From Thermoplasmatota archaeon (GTDB lineage Archaea; Thermoplasmatota; Penumbrarchaeia; Penumbrarchaeales; Penumbrarchaeaceae): a DNA stretch of 6,075 nucleotides. The position numbers and the translations under genes were made by a program. The stretch is taken from positions 1-6,075 of the forward strand of contig JAUVBH010000110.1 in NCBI GenBank assembly GCA_030591285.1, written 5' to 3'. Below the pieces are notes generated by a model. It had not been told where the DNA came from, made no database searches, and was given only the letters and a program-made list of their open reading frames with translations. This document shows positions 5,831 to 6,075 of this stretch, in pieces; the stretch's first letter is position 1; each line of letters starts with the position of its first letter.

Positions 5831-6075
5831 TACTCCTAAAGAAGGCTGCGAGGGACCTTCTGAGACAAAAAATGAGGACGATATCGATCGTTCTCGCCAT
5901 TGCATTATCGGTAGGACTTGGCATCGGTCTGGTCAATGCTACACAGAACGCATTCGACTCCTTCGATAAACGTCTTGAAGTTACCAACTATGAAGATATC
6001 GATGTTCGATTCGATCTGGCTAGTATAGATATCGAAGAGATATTGGAGATCGAGGGTGTTGATGAGGTAAACGGA
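5824..6075 (+). CDS. FtsX/MacB-type ABC permease, N-terminal fragment (partial, runs off right edge)
   Basis: 84 residues are visible and the frame is open to the last base. A basic amphipathic start (LLKKAARDLLRQKMRT) leads into one membrane helix at about 19-38 (TISIVLAIALSVGLGIGLVN). The extracytoplasmic domain then starts; DIEEILEIEGVDEVNG (69-84) resembles the small beta-alpha-beta unit that opens the MacB/FtsX periplasmic core domain. The ATG overlaps the ATPase stop by 7 bases and has a GGTGA site upstream, so the pair is translationally coupled. Partner of the LolD-type ATPase. Number of later helices and total length cannot be seen. Confidence 0.85.
   Translation, partial: MLILLKKAARDLLRQKMRTISIVLAIALSVGLGIGLVNATQNAFDSFDKRLEVTNYEDIDVRFDLASIDIEEILEIEGVDEVNG

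Overview
The window looks archaeal, although no marker gene proves it. It is moderately AT-rich, arginine is written mostly AGA/AGG with many ATA isoleucine codons, and AT-rich TATA-like boxes lie 25-35 bases before likely transcript starts. At least one gene (the PadR regulator) has no Shine-Dalgarno sequence and is plausibly leaderless. A euryarchaeal or Thermoplasmatota-type lineage is my guess, held loosely. Coding density is high and several neighbouring genes overlap by 4-7 bases.

Layout. (1) Positions 1-1795, minus strand: the N-terminal 598 residues of a large secreted protein with a signal peptide, seven FG-GAP/VCBS calcium-loop repeats (one seven-bladed propeller's worth) and an ASPIC/UnbV domain. 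It runs off the left edge. (2) An 83-base divergent gap, then a plus-strand alpha/beta hydrolase (1879-2610) with a visible Ser-Asp-His triad, converging on and overlapping the next gene by 22 bases. (3) Minus-strand operon 4347 to 2589: a short PadR regulator, an ABC ATPase and a UPF0014/FetB-type permease, each joined by a 4-base start/stop overlap. This is a FetAB-like (YbbL/YbbM-like) transporter with its own regulator as first gene. (4) A 176-base AT-rich divergent regulatory region (4348-4523). It holds four TATCG boxes next to padR and a perfect 16-bp palindrome next to the TetR gene. (5) Plus-strand operon from 4524: a TetR regulator, a LolD/MacB-type ABC ATPase and an FtsX/MacB-type permease cut by the right edge, again with overlapping genes.

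The central feature is two back-to-back cassettes of the form regulator, ATPase, permease, built from different regulator families (PadR, TetR) and different ABC classes (UPF0014 and FtsX). They share one intergenic region where each side has its own operator-like element. Each cassette is probably controlled by its first gene, a ligand-responsive repressor. The ligands and exported substrates cannot be read from the sequence. The hydrolase and the propeller protein have no clear functional link to the transporters.
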